Positions 1-8,446 of a stretch of DNA of 64,000 bases are shown in pieces (position 1 is the stretch's first letter; the number at the start of each line of letters is the position of its first letter). The DNA comes from JADGNF01 sp964582085 (GTDB lineage: Archaea > Thermoproteota > Bathyarchaeia > Bathyarchaeales > Bathycorpusculaceae): positions 62,001 to 126,000 of the forward strand of contig CAZOPV010000002.1 in the NCBI GenBank assembly GCA_964582085.1, written 5' to 3'. A program made the translations under genes and the position numbers. The notes beneath the pieces were generated by a model. The model was not told the origin of the DNA and did not search any database. It was given only the letters and a program-made list of their open reading frames with translations.

Positions 1-874
1 TATCTTCCGACTTAAGCACGTACTGGCGGGCTGGAAAACGGTTCAGGTAGCTTTTCAGGCTAGGATGGTTAAAATCGTACATTATGGGCGTTTCTACTTC
101 CATCGCACCGTAATTGTTCATCCGCCACGTGACATACTGTTCCAGCAGAGATTTTATTAGGCGCCCCTTCGGATACCACCGTAGATTCCCAGGGTCGCTG
201 CCGCTTTCGTAGTCTGCAATTTCCAGCTTTTTCATCAAAGGTACATGAGGAGGCATCTGCGTGACCGCTCGTGCCTTCTTGATTTCATACTGAGCAAATT
301 TTTGCAGATTTACATGACCTTTAAACTTGAACTCTTCTACCGGCACTAAGGAGCCATCAGGAAGTATAACATGCCAGAAGGATTGCAGTTTGTCCTCAGC
401 TTTTAAGGCGGCAGAGACCGACTCTTCTTTCTTTTCTTCGTTTTCCACTTTGGCTTCAGTTGGAGTAAATGTATAGGATCGTGCTTGCTCTGCTAAAGGA
501 TGTCCTTTGATTGATATGGTGAATTGTTTGTTCCACCCAAAAGGAGCACGGTACGTTTCAATGCCTTTCTTTTTAGCATATGCTTCCATTGCCTTGATGA
601 GAGATAGTGCTTCTGAGGGGCTAGCTAAACTACTGCTTAAGTGAGCAAAGGGGTAAATCAAGATGCGGTTAACTTTAAGTTTTCCTAAAAATGCCCGTGT
701 GTCATCGACAGCTTTCTTCACCACAGACTGATTATCGCCTGATTCTACGGCGGTGAAGAGTACCAAAACCTCTTCGACACGGTTCTCTTTTTTCTCTGCT
801 CCTTCTGCAATCTCTATTTCTTTTTCAACGGGTTGATAAACAATAAAATCGGAGTGTAATTGAAGTATTCGCAT
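1..874 (-). CDS. thrS: Threonyl-tRNA synthetase, archaeal type (C-terminal part off the left edge)
   Basis: Charges tRNA-Thr in the cytoplasm. Read from the ATG at 874, the protein begins MRILQLHSDFIVY, the usual opening of the archaeal ThrRS editing domain, a D-aminoacyl-tRNA-deacylase-like fold that removes mischarged serine. That domain spans about residues 1-145. A charged linker follows, then the start of the class II catalytic core (RWYPKGRLIKSLLEQY, then EVETPIMYD). About 291 codons are visible; motifs 2 and 3 and the anticodon-binding domain lie outside the window. The small zinc-protein gene upstream ends 14 bp before this ATG on the same strand, so the two are probably co-transcribed. 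Confidence 0.93.
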   Translation of the reverse strand, partial: MRILQLHSDFIVYQPVEKEIEIAEGAEKKENRVEEVLVLFTAVESGDNQSVVKKAVDDTRAFLGKLKVNRILIYPFAHLSSSLASPSEALSLIKAMEAYAKKKGIETYRAPFGWNKQFTISIKGHPLAEQARSYTFTPTEAKVENEEKKEESVSAALKAEDKLQSFWHVILPDGSLVPVEEFKFKGHVNLQKFAQYEIKKARAVTQMPPHVPLMKKLEIADYESGSDPGNLRWYPKGRLIKSLLEQYVTWRMNNYGAMEVETPIMYDFNHPSLKSYLNRFPARQYVLKSED

Positions 875-888
875 AAATTTTCACGCTC

Positions 889-1098
889 TTAGGCGCCGTA
901 ACGCCACTTTTCAAGAGTTTTCTCTTTTTTGTTCTTCTTTTTCATTTCCTTGTAGTGCTCTTTGCAAAGATAAGCGCGTTTTTCGCTACCACCGACATTT
1001 AAACTTGCACAACGTGCTTTTTCTGCCAGAACGGAGCGTTCCGCTTCCCTGTTACAACCTGACACACTGCATTTTTCACCTTTATCTATACGACCCAA
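889..1098 (-). CDS. Small cysteine-rich (zinc-finger-like) protein
   Basis: A 69-residue basic protein starting at TTG 1098. Cysteines at about 10, 15, 30 and 45 plus H48 (CSVSGC, then LCKEHY) look like a single zinc site, and the C-terminal third is a lysine-rich helix. It resembles the tiny conserved archaeal zinc-binding proteins found near translation genes. Its 14-bp spacing to thrS supports one transcript and perhaps a translation-related role, but I do not recognise a specific function. No ATG lies nearby in frame, so the TTG start is the best available choice. Confidence 0.6.
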   Translation of the reverse strand: MGRIDKGEKCSVSGCNREAERSVLAEKARCASLNVGGSEKRAYLCKEHYKEMKKKNKKEKTLEKWRYGA

Positions 1099-1129
1099 CG
1101 TTATACGCCTCGCGTCTTATGTTTACGGA

Positions 1130-2068
1130 CTACAATGTAAACCCTTGCTTTATTTCTTTTTCATAAAGTGAATACGCTCTTTGATAGACTTCTTCTCTTG
1201 TTGCCGAGATAGTTGCCCCTACATTCTCAACAATCAGAGACGCCGCAGCAGAAGCTACACACGCACACCATACTGGTTCTTTTTTTCGGCTCAACTCAGT
1301 CAGGAAGGCGCCCATAAAAACGTCGCCCGCACCAGTGGGGTCAACATACTTCTTGCAGGGATACACAGGAATCTGAAAAACTGTGTTTTCTGTTGAAAGC
1401 AATGCGCCTTTTGCGCCCATCGTGACAAACACTATCTTAACCCCAAAATCATGAACTGCCTTTAACGCTGATTTTACGTCCGACAATTCTGTGACAGCCA
1501 AGATTTCCTCTAGGGATGACTTGTAAACGTCGATAAGTTCTAGTAATCTCTTATCCATGTTAGAGTGGAGGATAATGTTTCCTTCCACGTCAAAACTGCG
1601 CAGCATACCTTGAGGGTCCAAGGCTAAAATTTCACCAGACGGTCTTAAATGCTCAACCACTTCACGCGAGATTTCCCCTGCAATGGGCGCAATCTGAATC
1701 ATTTTAGCCTGAAGCCCCTTTGGCAAATCAGGCAATGCAATTGGAGGCGCTTTAGCTTTGAGTCGCAGGAGCCTTGTAGATAAATTTGGACCGTATTCAA
1801 GCTCAAACTGTGTTGTCATGGCGTCCTCGATTTTGATTAAGCCAACTAAGTCTACCCCTTTTTGCTCAAGTAGTTTCAAATACGACGTAGGAAAGTCCCC
1901 TCCGATCTTAGAGATAGCAGCTGCTGTGCCGCCTAAAAACTGCACAATCAGGGAAGAATACGCCACTGATCCACCTAAACTCACAAATGGTATGTTGTTA
2001 CCAGGAAGCTTTATTGTATCAATTGCGAAGTGACCCACGATAGCAACGTCTATTTTTTGTGGCACCAT
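1130..2068 (-). CDS. PfkB-family carbohydrate/nucleoside kinase
   Basis: Ribokinase-fold sugar or nucleoside kinase of 312 residues. The N-terminal substrate-side glycine motif is near residues 30-38 (SLGGSVAYS). The C-terminal PfkB signature DPTGAGDVFMGAF is at about 243-255 and contains the catalytic aspartate and the anion hole. Length is normal for the family. The start is ATG 2068. The substrate cannot be read from sequence; ribose, fructose-phosphate, adenosine and related compounds are all possible. It stands alone: the downstream zinc-protein gene begins 31 bp after its stop, and the divergent ftr gene lies about 330 bp upstream. Confidence 0.85.
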   Translation of the reverse strand: MVPQKIDVAIVGHFAIDTIKLPGNNIPFVSLGGSVAYSSLIVQFLGGTAAAISKIGGDFPTSYLKLLEQKGVDLVGLIKIEDAMTTQFELEYGPNLSTRLLRLKAKAPPIALPDLPKGLQAKMIQIAPIAGEISREVVEHLRPSGEILALDPQGMLRSFDVEGNIILHSNMDKRLLELIDVYKSSLEEILAVTELSDVKSALKAVHDFGVKIVFVTMGAKGALLSTENTVFQIPVYPCKKYVDPTGAGDVFMGAFLTELSRKKEPVWCACVASAAASLIVENVGATISATREEVYQRAYSLYEKEIKQGFTL

Positions 2069-2401
2069 TTTTCAAACAAGAAGTATATCTGTATGTAAAA
2101 ATAACTTTCTGTCAAACATAAACTAATTGCTAAGTAAATTTTCTTAGTACTCTGTTCACCGTGCCTCTCATCATGTGTAGCGTAGGTGGAAAACATAGAA
2201 TATGTATGTAATATGCGTCGAGTCCTTTTCTATAAAGTCTTGTTTCGTACTGAACAATTTTAGTTTATCTTTTCATCCGCCTTTTAACTTCCTCTGTTTT
2301 AAGGTTGTATATCAAATAGGCAGGCATAACTTGGGATCTGCCTATACCTTCATGAAAACTCTTAAATTATACCAGACACAACAGAATCCAAGGTTTCACT
2401 C

Positions 2402-3373
2402 ATGTCAAACATCAATACCAAACTGGAAATCTTGGGCTACGATGACAAAGAGAAAGTTTTTAATGTAAAAGCTCAAGCGGGACAAGCTGTCAAAATAGTC
2501 GACACCTTTGCTGAGATGTTTCCCCTGTGGGCTGGTAGAGTCCTTATAACTGCTCAAAACGAGAAATGGGCGCAGATTGCAGCAAGCATAACCACGGGTT
2601 TTGCTACCAGCGTTATTGCTGCCTCTGCTGAAGCAGCGATTGAACGAACTGTTCCTGCTGATCAAACACCTGACAATCGGCCTGGAGTGCTTATTCAGAT
2701 TTATAACCGTGACCGATTTGAACTCAAACATCAACTTATGGAGCGTATTGGTCAGTGCACCATGACTTGTCCCACTACTGCTGCTTTTAACGGTCTCCAA
2801 GGCAAACGCACCCTCAATGTTGGTAGTAGTCTTCGGTATTTTGGCGATGGCTTTCAGAAGAAAACCATGGTTGGAGGCAGGAAATGCTGGAAAATCCCTG
2901 TTATGGAAGGCAACTTCATTGTAGAAGATGGTTTTGGAGCTATGGAGGCAGTTGCAGGTGGCAACTTTATGATTTTCGCTGAAACCCAAGAGGCTGGTCT
3001 CAAAGCTGCGGAAGCCGCTTCAGATGCAATACGTGCCAATGCGCCCGATGTAATCATGCCTTTTCCAGGTGGGGTCTGCCGTGCAGGCAGCAAAGCAGGT
3101 TCACTCAAATATAAACTGAAAGCTTCAACTAATCACCCCTATTGCCCAACCCTGAAGACTCTCGTACCTGATAGCGTTGTTCCTGAAGGTGTGACCAGCG
3201 TCTACGAAATAGTCATTAACGGTTTGACACTTGACGCTGTCAAAAACGCTCTGAAGCAAGGTGTAACAGTGGCCGCCAATATGCCAGGTGTAGTTAAGAT
3301 TTCTTCAGGTAACTACGGCGGCAAACTTGGGCCGTTCAAGGCATTCTTGAAAGATGCCATCGGCGCAACATAA
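2402..3373 (+). CDS. ftr: Formylmethanofuran:tetrahydromethanopterin formyltransferase
   Basis: Moves the formyl group between methanofuran and tetrahydromethanopterin, in the archaeal C1 branch of methanogenesis or the Wood-Ljungdahl pathway, in the cytoplasm. At 323 residues it is slightly longer than the roughly 297-residue methanogen enzymes because of an N-terminal extension of about 25 residues. Family hallmarks are DTFAEMFPLWAGRVLITA, RIGQCTMTCPT, KIPVMEGNFIVEDGFG, YEIVINGL and VVKISSGNYGGKLG. A TATA-like TCTTAAATTATA lies about 35 bp before the ATG, implying a short leader. It is monocistronic here, with no other C1-pathway genes beside it. Confidence 0.94.
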   Translation: MSNINTKLEILGYDDKEKVFNVKAQAGQAVKIVDTFAEMFPLWAGRVLITAQNEKWAQIAASITTGFATSVIAASAEAAIERTVPADQTPDNRPGVLIQIYNRDRFELKHQLMERIGQCTMTCPTTAAFNGLQGKRTLNVGSSLRYFGDGFQKKTMVGGRKCWKIPVMEGNFIVEDGFGAMEAVAGGNFMIFAETQEAGLKAAEAASDAIRANAPDVIMPFPGGVCRAGSKAGSLKYKLKASTNHPYCPTLKTLVPDSVVPEGVTSVYEIVINGLTLDAVKNALKQGVTVAANMPGVVKISSGNYGGKLGPFKAFLKDAIGAT

Positions 3374-3456
3374 CTTATCCCCTTTTATTCTACGGAACTT
3401 TTATCTGGTATAACATAGCGTAGTTTATGACAACCCTCTATCACTCGTGAAAATAG

Positions 3457-4725
3457 TTGAGCACCCCCAAAAAATCCTCTCTTGAACTGTTCAGGTTGAA
3501 AAAGACACTGGATACGCTAACCAAGAAAGAAGGTAGTCACACAGAACTTATCACCCTCTACATTCCTCCCGGCAAGCAAATCAGCGATGCCATAAACTTA
3601 CTTCGAGATGAATACGGCACCGCCAGCAACATCAAGTCTAACGTCACCCGCAAAAATGTTTTGGATGCCATCGTGAAGGTACAGCAGAAGCTCAAGCTTT
3701 TCAAAGACTCTGGAGAAAAAGGCCTAGTAATCTTTGCTGGTGCCTTACCACAAGAAGGCGGTGGTCCTGGCACAGAACGTATGGAAACTTATGTTATTGT
3801 TCCCCCTGAACCTATCAAACTTTTCCTCTATCGTTGTGATAGCCGTTTTCATACAGAACATTTGCAGGAAATGTTACGTGAAAAAGAAACCTATGGTATC
3901 CTGTTAGTGGATGCCTCAGACGCCACCATTGCGACGTTGCAAGGCAAGCGACTGGAAATTGTTCGCCAGATGTACTCTGGCGTTACTGGTAAGACTAGGG
4001 CAGGTGGGCAATCAGCTAGACGTTACGAGCGGTTGCGTGAGATGCAACTTAACGAATATTTTACCCGTGTAGGACAAAACGCAAACGAAATTTTTTTACC
4101 TATTGAAAACTTGAAAGGCATAATTCTCGCTGGTCCTGGACCGACAAAGTATGATTTCCAGAAGGGTGACTATCTCAACTATCAGCTAAAGAATAAAATT
4201 TTGGATGTTGTGGATACCGCATATGTGGAGGAGCAAGGCATAAAGGAAGTAGTGGACAAAGCGCCTGAAATTATGAAGAAAGTTCGTTACATAGAAGAGA
4301 AGCAGATCATGCAAAAGTTTCTCTATGACGTTGGGCATGACACAGGTTTCATAACTTATGGTGAAACCGAGGTAAGACAAGCGTTGCAAACTGGCGCGGT
4401 TCGCATTCTGTTATTATCCGAAAGTTTAGATACTCAACGCGTAACCGTAAAGTGTAGCGCCTGCGGCTATTCTGAGCATGAAACGGTGAAAAATCAAAAC
4501 ATGATTACATTTGAGCAGAGTTTAGCTAGTAAACCCTGCCCTAAATGTCAAGCGCCATCTTTAACGGTAGCTGAGAAAGTGGATATTGTAGACGATTTGG
4601 CGCAACTGGCTGAGTACTCGAACACTGAGGTTGAAGTAATTTCAACTGAGACGGAAGAAGGGCAGATGTTAAAAAACGCGTTTGGCGGAATAGCTGCAAT
4701 GTTGCGGTTTAAAATGCAAACTTGA
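3457..4725 (+). CDS. prf1: Peptide chain release factor aRF1
   Basis: Recognises all three stop codons and triggers peptidyl-tRNA hydrolysis on the ribosome. The protein is 422 residues, normal for archaeal aRF1. The stop-codon-recognition NIKS motif is at 58-61 and the catalytic GGQ motif at 183-185 within AGGQSARRYERLRE. The C-terminal domain has a zinc ribbon with C333, C336, C361 and C364. The start is TTG 3457, giving the conserved beginning MSTPKKSSLELFRLKKTL. No ATG fits better in frame. It forms a separate unit between ftr and the SemiSWEET remnant. Confidence 0.95.
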   Translation: MSTPKKSSLELFRLKKTLDTLTKKEGSHTELITLYIPPGKQISDAINLLRDEYGTASNIKSNVTRKNVLDAIVKVQQKLKLFKDSGEKGLVIFAGALPQEGGGPGTERMETYVIVPPEPIKLFLYRCDSRFHTEHLQEMLREKETYGILLVDASDATIATLQGKRLEIVRQMYSGVTGKTRAGGQSARRYERLREMQLNEYFTRVGQNANEIFLPIENLKGIILAGPGPTKYDFQKGDYLNYQLKNKILDVVDTAYVEEQGIKEVVDKAPEIMKKVRYIEEKQIMQKFLYDVGHDTGFITYGETEVRQALQTGAVRILLLSESLDTQRVTVKCSACGYSEHETVKNQNMITFEQSLASKPCPKCQAPSLTVAEKVDIVDDLAQLAEYSNTEVEVISTETEEGQMLKNAFGGIAAMLRFKMQT

Positions 4726-4770
4726 TGCGATTTTGTGTTCTCGGTTTTTATCTTTTTTGCCTTGAGTTCA

Positions 4771-5065
4771 TCAATGTTTAAAAAACGACTGCTTTGTTTT
4801 TTGTAACCTCCGAAGCTGTAGAAGGAGTATAATGGAGCCTTGGAAAAGGCTCAGTGAGTTGGCAATAATAATTGGTAAATCAAAAAGGAGCAAACCATAA
4901 ACTAACCACAAGAATATACCTGTGCAAAAAAGTACTGAGTAAATTACCAAAGAGCTATTTCCTGCGGGTCGGTGTCGGCTTTTCCAAGACTTTAACAACT
5001 GGGGGAAAAGCGATACTGTGGTGAAATGTAGCCGCAACTAACCCAATCACAGTTGTTGTTTCCAT
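4771..5065 (-). pseudogene. SemiSWEET-type sugar transporter, apparent +1 frameshift near the N-terminus
   Basis: SemiSWEETs are three-helix membrane proteins of about 90 residues that dimerise to move sugars. From TTG 5037 one frame gives TTVSLFPQLLKSWKS and then two further hydrophobic helices (GIFLWLVYGLLLFDLPIIIA is the PQ-loop repeat signature). The expected N-terminus is in another frame: ATG 5065 gives METTTVIGLVAAT. The two join exactly if one T is removed from the TTT at 5024-5026. This is either a real frameshift mutation or an assembly error in a short homopolymer. Translation from TTG 5037 would lose most of helix 1. Confidence 0.75.
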
Positions 5066-5186
5066 TCAAACCAACTCTCCCGCTGTTTGTTGGCGCGCAA
5101 CAATTTTAGATTTATGATTATTTATGCTCAACTAAACTTCTGTATCAAGTTATTTATGGAGTTTGCAAAAGTCCAAAGAAGGAAGG

Positions 5187-5198
5187 TTTAAATAAATA
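5187..5198 (+). promoter_or_regulatory. TATA box of the S13 ribosomal/RNA polymerase operon
   Basis: TTTAAATAAATA is a strong archaeal box A. Transcription is expected about 25 bp downstream, near 5213-5215. An ATG sits at 5215 in frame with S13, so the transcript is either leaderless there or has a leader of about 33 nt to the family-typical ATG at 5248. Confidence 0.6.
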
Positions 5199-5247
5199 CT
5201 GACTCATTTCGTATATGCTTCAAGCTCTAAACGGAAGAAAAAATATA

Positions 5248-5739
5248 ATGTCAGCTCAGGAATTTCGTCATATAGTCCGAATATTGGGTTCAGACTCAGC
5301 AGGTACGCTGAAGGTTTCTTATGCTATTTCTGAAATTAAAGGTGTCAGCCTCAGTCTGGCAAACGCCGTACTCAAAAAAGCAGGCGTTAACCCTGATGTG
5401 AGAGCCGGCTTCTTAACCGAAACTGACATCCAAAGAATAGAAGACGTAATCACAGATCCTGTAAAATATAATCTGCCTGCGTGGCTTTTTAATCGAAGAA
5501 AAGATTTGGAAACAGGGAAAGATTTGCACCTTATAACTGCCGACCTTGTTTTGAGAACAAAAACTGATATTGACCAAGCCAAAGAAATTAGGTCTTGGCG
5601 AGGATACCGTCACGCTTACGGTTTGAAAGTGCGTGGACAGAGAACCAAAACTACCGGGCGCGCCGGTAAAGCTTTAGGTGTAAAGAAAAAGACTCTACAA
5701 GCGAAACCCGGTGCACCAGCAGCTGAAGGAGGCAAATAA
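5248..5739 (+). CDS. rps13: 30S ribosomal protein S13
   Basis: Head protein of the small subunit that contacts the P-site tRNA and the 50S bridge. From ATG 5248 it is 163 residues, beginning MSAQEFRHIVRI as in archaeal S13. Other signatures are ISEIKGVSLSLANAVLKKAG (helix-two-turn-helix) and IRSWRGYRHAYGLKVRGQRT. The tail is basic and Ala/Pro-rich. An in-frame ATG at 5215 would add 11 residues (MLQALNGRKNI) that do not belong to the family core; GGAAG upstream of 5248 supports the shorter start. First gene of the operon; S4 starts 2 bp after its stop. Confidence 0.95.
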   Translation: MSAQEFRHIVRILGSDSAGTLKVSYAISEIKGVSLSLANAVLKKAGVNPDVRAGFLTETDIQRIEDVITDPVKYNLPAWLFNRRKDLETGKDLHLITADLVLRTKTDIDQAKEIRSWRGYRHAYGLKVRGQRTKTTGRAGKALGVKKKTLQAKPGAPAAEGGK

Positions 5740-5741
5740 GC

Positions 5742-6320
5742 GTGGGTGACCCAAAAAGGCAAAGAAGGAAATTTGATACCCCCCGTTTCCCATGGCGGAA
5801 AGATGTTCTGCAAGAAGAACTGAAGCTTCTTGGCACGTTCGGATTACGGAACAAACATGAACTTTGGCGCCACGAAACAACCTTGTCAAAATTTAGAAGC
5901 ATCGCGCGCTCCCTCATAGGCAAAACACCTGATGAACGCATGAAAATGGAAAATGAGCTCCTTACAAAACTCAAGAAAATTGGTGTTCTGCAGGAAACCG
6001 CTGTTCTAGACGATATTTTAGACTTATCCATTGAAGATATCCTCGAACGGAGACTACAAACAATAGTTTTCCGCAAGAACTTTACAAAGACCATACACCA
6101 AGCAAGGCAACTGATTACTCACGGGCACATCACAATAGGCGACCGCAGAGTAACCGTGCCTGGTTACATTGTTTCACGTGAAGAAGAAAAACTAGTTAAT
6201 TATTCTCCTCAAAGTAAACTGAACAACGCGGCGCACCCGACACGTGTAGCTATGACTGTTGTGGTTAAACCGCGAGAGTTTACTCCATCCAGAGACAGAA
6301 GAAGAGGCGGTAGACCTTGA
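5742..6320 (+). CDS. rps4: 30S ribosomal protein S4
   Basis: Primary 16S rRNA-binding protein of the small subunit (192 residues, archaeal length). It starts at GTG 5742 with MGDPKRQRRKFDTP. The S4 RNA-binding domain is at about 100-165 and includes RRLQTIVFRKNF and ARQLITHGHITIGDRRVTVPGYIV. The C-terminus is strongly basic (RDRRRGGRP). The stop overlaps the TTG start of S11 (TTGA), a sign of translational coupling. Confidence 0.96.
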   Translation: MGDPKRQRRKFDTPRFPWRKDVLQEELKLLGTFGLRNKHELWRHETTLSKFRSIARSLIGKTPDERMKMENELLTKLKKIGVLQETAVLDDILDLSIEDILERRLQTIVFRKNFTKTIHQARQLITHGHITIGDRRVTVPGYIVSREEEKLVNYSPQSKLNNAAHPTRVAMTVVVKPREFTPSRDRRRGGRP

Positions 6321-6721
6321 GTGGTAACACCAAACGTAACGAGAAATGGGGCGTTGTCCACATATACAGTTCCTATAACAATACGCTAATTCACATTACT
6401 GATATATCAGGCGCAGAGACCATAGCCCGCACAAGCGGCGGGATGTACGTTAAAGCTGACCGCATGGAATCATCGCCATACGCTGCAATGCGAGCAGCTA
6501 CAGGTGCCGCTGAAATAGCTCGAGATAAAGGCATTACAGCAATTCACATCAAAGTTCGCGCCCCAGGAGGTTCAGGTCCAAGAACTCCTGGACCGGGTGC
6601 ACAAGCAGCCATTAGAGCTCTTGCCAGATTCGGTTTTCGAATTGAACGTATCGAAGAAGTCACACCGGTCCCACACGACGGTACACGTCGCCCAGGTGGT
6701 AGAAGAGGCAGACGCGTTTAA
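6317..6721 (+). CDS. rps11: 30S ribosomal protein S11
   Basis: Small-subunit platform protein, 134 residues. It starts at TTG 6317, overlapping the S4 stop by 4 bp. Conserved segments are WGVVHIYSSYNNTLIHITD, the MESSPYAAMRAA helix, IHIKVRAPGGSGPRTPGPG and a basic C-terminal tail rich in Arg and Gly. The order S13-S4-S11-Rpo3 is the standard archaeal arrangement. A gap of about 100 bp follows before Rpo3, without an obvious terminator. Confidence 0.96.
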   Translation: MSGNTKRNEKWGVVHIYSSYNNTLIHITDISGAETIARTSGGMYVKADRMESSPYAAMRAATGAAEIARDKGITAIHIKVRAPGGSGPRTPGPGAQAAIRALARFGFRIERIEEVTPVPHDGTRRPGGRRGRRV

Positions 6722-6823
6722 AATCGCTGTGCTTACCTCTTTATTAACAGAAAAATTGAAATAATGCCCTTGATGTATTGAACGCACAGCTTTATCATGG
6801 TCACTTGTGGAGTGTTAAAATAA

Positions 6824-7639
6824 GTGGAAATAGCAGTCCTCGAAAAAGACGAGACAAACCTTAGGGTGGTTGTTAAAGGCGCCGATGTCTCTTTGATGAA
6901 CGCCCTACGCAGGATAGCCCTTGCTGAAGTGCCTAGCATGGCCATTGAGGAAGTGGTCATGATAGAGAACTCGTCAATTTTGCAGGATGAAATGATAGCT
7001 CACAGATTAGGTCTCATTCCGCTAAAAACAAAGTTGGACGACTATAACCTGCCAGAAGAATGCGAATGCCAAAGTGAATTTGGTTGTCCACAGTGCCGCG
7101 TCACTTTAACTTTAAACGCTGAAGCAAATGAAGGAACGCGGACAGTATACTCTGGCGAATTAGTGTCGGAAAATCCTGATATAGTTCCTGTCAGTGAGAA
7201 AGTGCCTATTATAAAGCTCTCAAAAGGGCAGAAATTGAAGCTTGAAGCATACGCTAGACTTGGAAAAGGCAAGGCCCACGCTAAATGGCAACCTGTTAGC
7301 GTATGTGCATACAAGTATTACCCTAAAATTGAAACTCCCGCTGAGGGATGCGGGAATTGCGCTAAATGTGTTGACATATGCCCGAAGAAAGTGCTTACCT
7401 TGAAAGGTGGCAAAATAGAAGTCCGAGACCTGTTGAGTTGCACTCTTTGTATGGATTGTGTAGAAACTTGTCCGCAAAAAGAAAAAGGCATAAAAGTCGA
7501 GTGGGAAAAGAACACGTTTATAATGAACCTTGAGTCTAATGGTGGGCTTCCACCAGGAAAAATCCTGCAGGAAGCAACAAAGATTCTTGATAAACATCTA
7601 AAAGAGTTTGAAAAAGAGCTGAAGGTTGCTGAAAAATGA
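6824..7639 (+). CDS. rpo3: DNA-directed RNA polymerase subunit D (Rpo3) with two [4Fe-4S] motifs
   Basis: Assembly-platform subunit of RNA polymerase, equivalent to bacterial alpha or eukaryotic Rpb3, partner of subunit L. It has 271 residues from GTG 6824. The N-terminal dimerisation region contains LMNALRRIALAEVPSMAIE. A cysteine loop at C80, C82, C88 and C91 may bind zinc. The inserted ferredoxin-like domain has two complete CxxCxxCxxxCP motifs (C176/179/182/186 and C206/209/212/216). Many archaeal homologues keep only one cluster or none, so both are probably loaded here. It overlaps the L18e start by 4 bp. Confidence 0.95.
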   Translation: MEIAVLEKDETNLRVVVKGADVSLMNALRRIALAEVPSMAIEEVVMIENSSILQDEMIAHRLGLIPLKTKLDDYNLPEECECQSEFGCPQCRVTLTLNAEANEGTRTVYSGELVSENPDIVPVSEKVPIIKLSKGQKLKLEAYARLGKGKAHAKWQPVSVCAYKYYPKIETPAEGCGNCAKCVDICPKKVLTLKGGKIEVRDLLSCTLCMDCVETCPQKEKGIKVEWEKNTFIMNLESNGGLPPGKILQEATKILDKHLKEFEKELKVAEK

Positions 7640-7998
7640 GAGAAACCAAATCCACAAACCCTGAAGTCGTAAAACTCATCAGATATCTAAAAAAGCAGAG
7701 TAGCGAAAAAAGCGCCGAAATCTGGCTGCGTGTAGCGGAATGTCTGGCTAAGCCCAGTAGACAACGTATAGCCGTAAACCTGAGCAAAATAAATAGGTAC
7801 ACTGACGAAAACTCCACCGTGGTAGTGCCGGGAAAAGTCTTAGCTTCAGGCGCGCTAGATCACATAGTGACGGTGGCGGCTTTTTCAATTTCTGAAAAAG
7901 CAAAAGAAAAGTTGTCAGCTGCTAAGGCGAAATACCTCACGATTAGTGAACTTATTGAACAGAATCCGAAAGGTTCCAATGTGAAAATAATTGGGTGA
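7636..7998 (+). CDS. rpl18e: 50S ribosomal protein L18e
   Basis: Large-subunit protein of 120 residues, homologous to bacterial L15. Start ATG 7636 overlaps the Rpo3 stop (ATGA). Typical segments are NPEVVKLIRYLKKQSSEKSA, NLSKINRYTDENSTVVVPG and VLASGALDHIVTVAAFSISE. Its stop overlaps the L13 start (GTGA), which indicates tight coupling within the operon. Confidence 0.95.
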   Translation: MRETKSTNPEVVKLIRYLKKQSSEKSAEIWLRVAECLAKPSRQRIAVNLSKINRYTDENSTVVVPGKVLASGALDHIVTVAAFSISEKAKEKLSAAKAKYLTISELIEQNPKGSNVKIIG

Positions 7999-8444
7999 AA
8001 AGAAGAATGCAAACAACAAAAGCTACGGCAGTTATAAACGCTGAAGGTCTCGTACTTGGTAGGATGTGTAGCAAAATCGCCAAGCGCCTTCTAAAGGGGG
8101 AGAAAATCATCATAGTTAATGCAGAAAAAACCATCCTGACTGGAAAGAAGAAAAGTAAAGTGGCTGAAGCCAAAGAGTTCCTTGAAGTTGGCGCCCCAGA
8201 AAGAGGGCCTTTCCATTCACGTCGGCCTGATCGTATAGTCCGCAAGGCTATCAGAGGTATGGTGCCGTGGAAACAGCCAAAAGGTAAACTTGCTTACAAA
8301 CGGCTAAAAGTTTTCATGGGAGTGCCTGAAGAGTTTAAAGACGCAAAAATGGAGACCATTGAGCAGGCGAAAGCAAAACTTTCAGGTTCTCACTTTACCC
8401 TTGAAGAATTAGCCGTTGAAGTAGGCTGGAATAAGGGTGTATAG
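7995..8444 (+). CDS. rpl13: 50S ribosomal protein L13
   Basis: Early-assembling large-subunit protein, 149 residues from GTG 7995; an ATG four codons in (8007) is an alternative that keeps the whole fold. Motifs are INAEGLVLGRMCSKIAKRLL, IIIVNAEKTILTG and IRGMVPWKQPKG, followed by AYKRLKVFMGVPEEF. The GTG start overlaps the L18e stop, which favours 7995. S9 follows after 2 bp, the usual L13-S9 pairing. Confidence 0.94.
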   Translation: MKRRMQTTKATAVINAEGLVLGRMCSKIAKRLLKGEKIIIVNAEKTILTGKKKSKVAEAKEFLEVGAPERGPFHSRRPDRIVRKAIRGMVPWKQPKGKLAYKRLKVFMGVPEEFKDAKMETIEQAKAKLSGSHFTLEELAVEVGWNKGV

Positions 8445-8446
8445 TT

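Noticed and set aside
2405..2989. 194-residue gene antisense to ftr
   Set aside because: Shadow frame of a strongly conserved gene; no promoter or domain.
5651..6094. 147-residue gene antisense to S13/S4
   Set aside because: Shadow of ribosomal protein genes.
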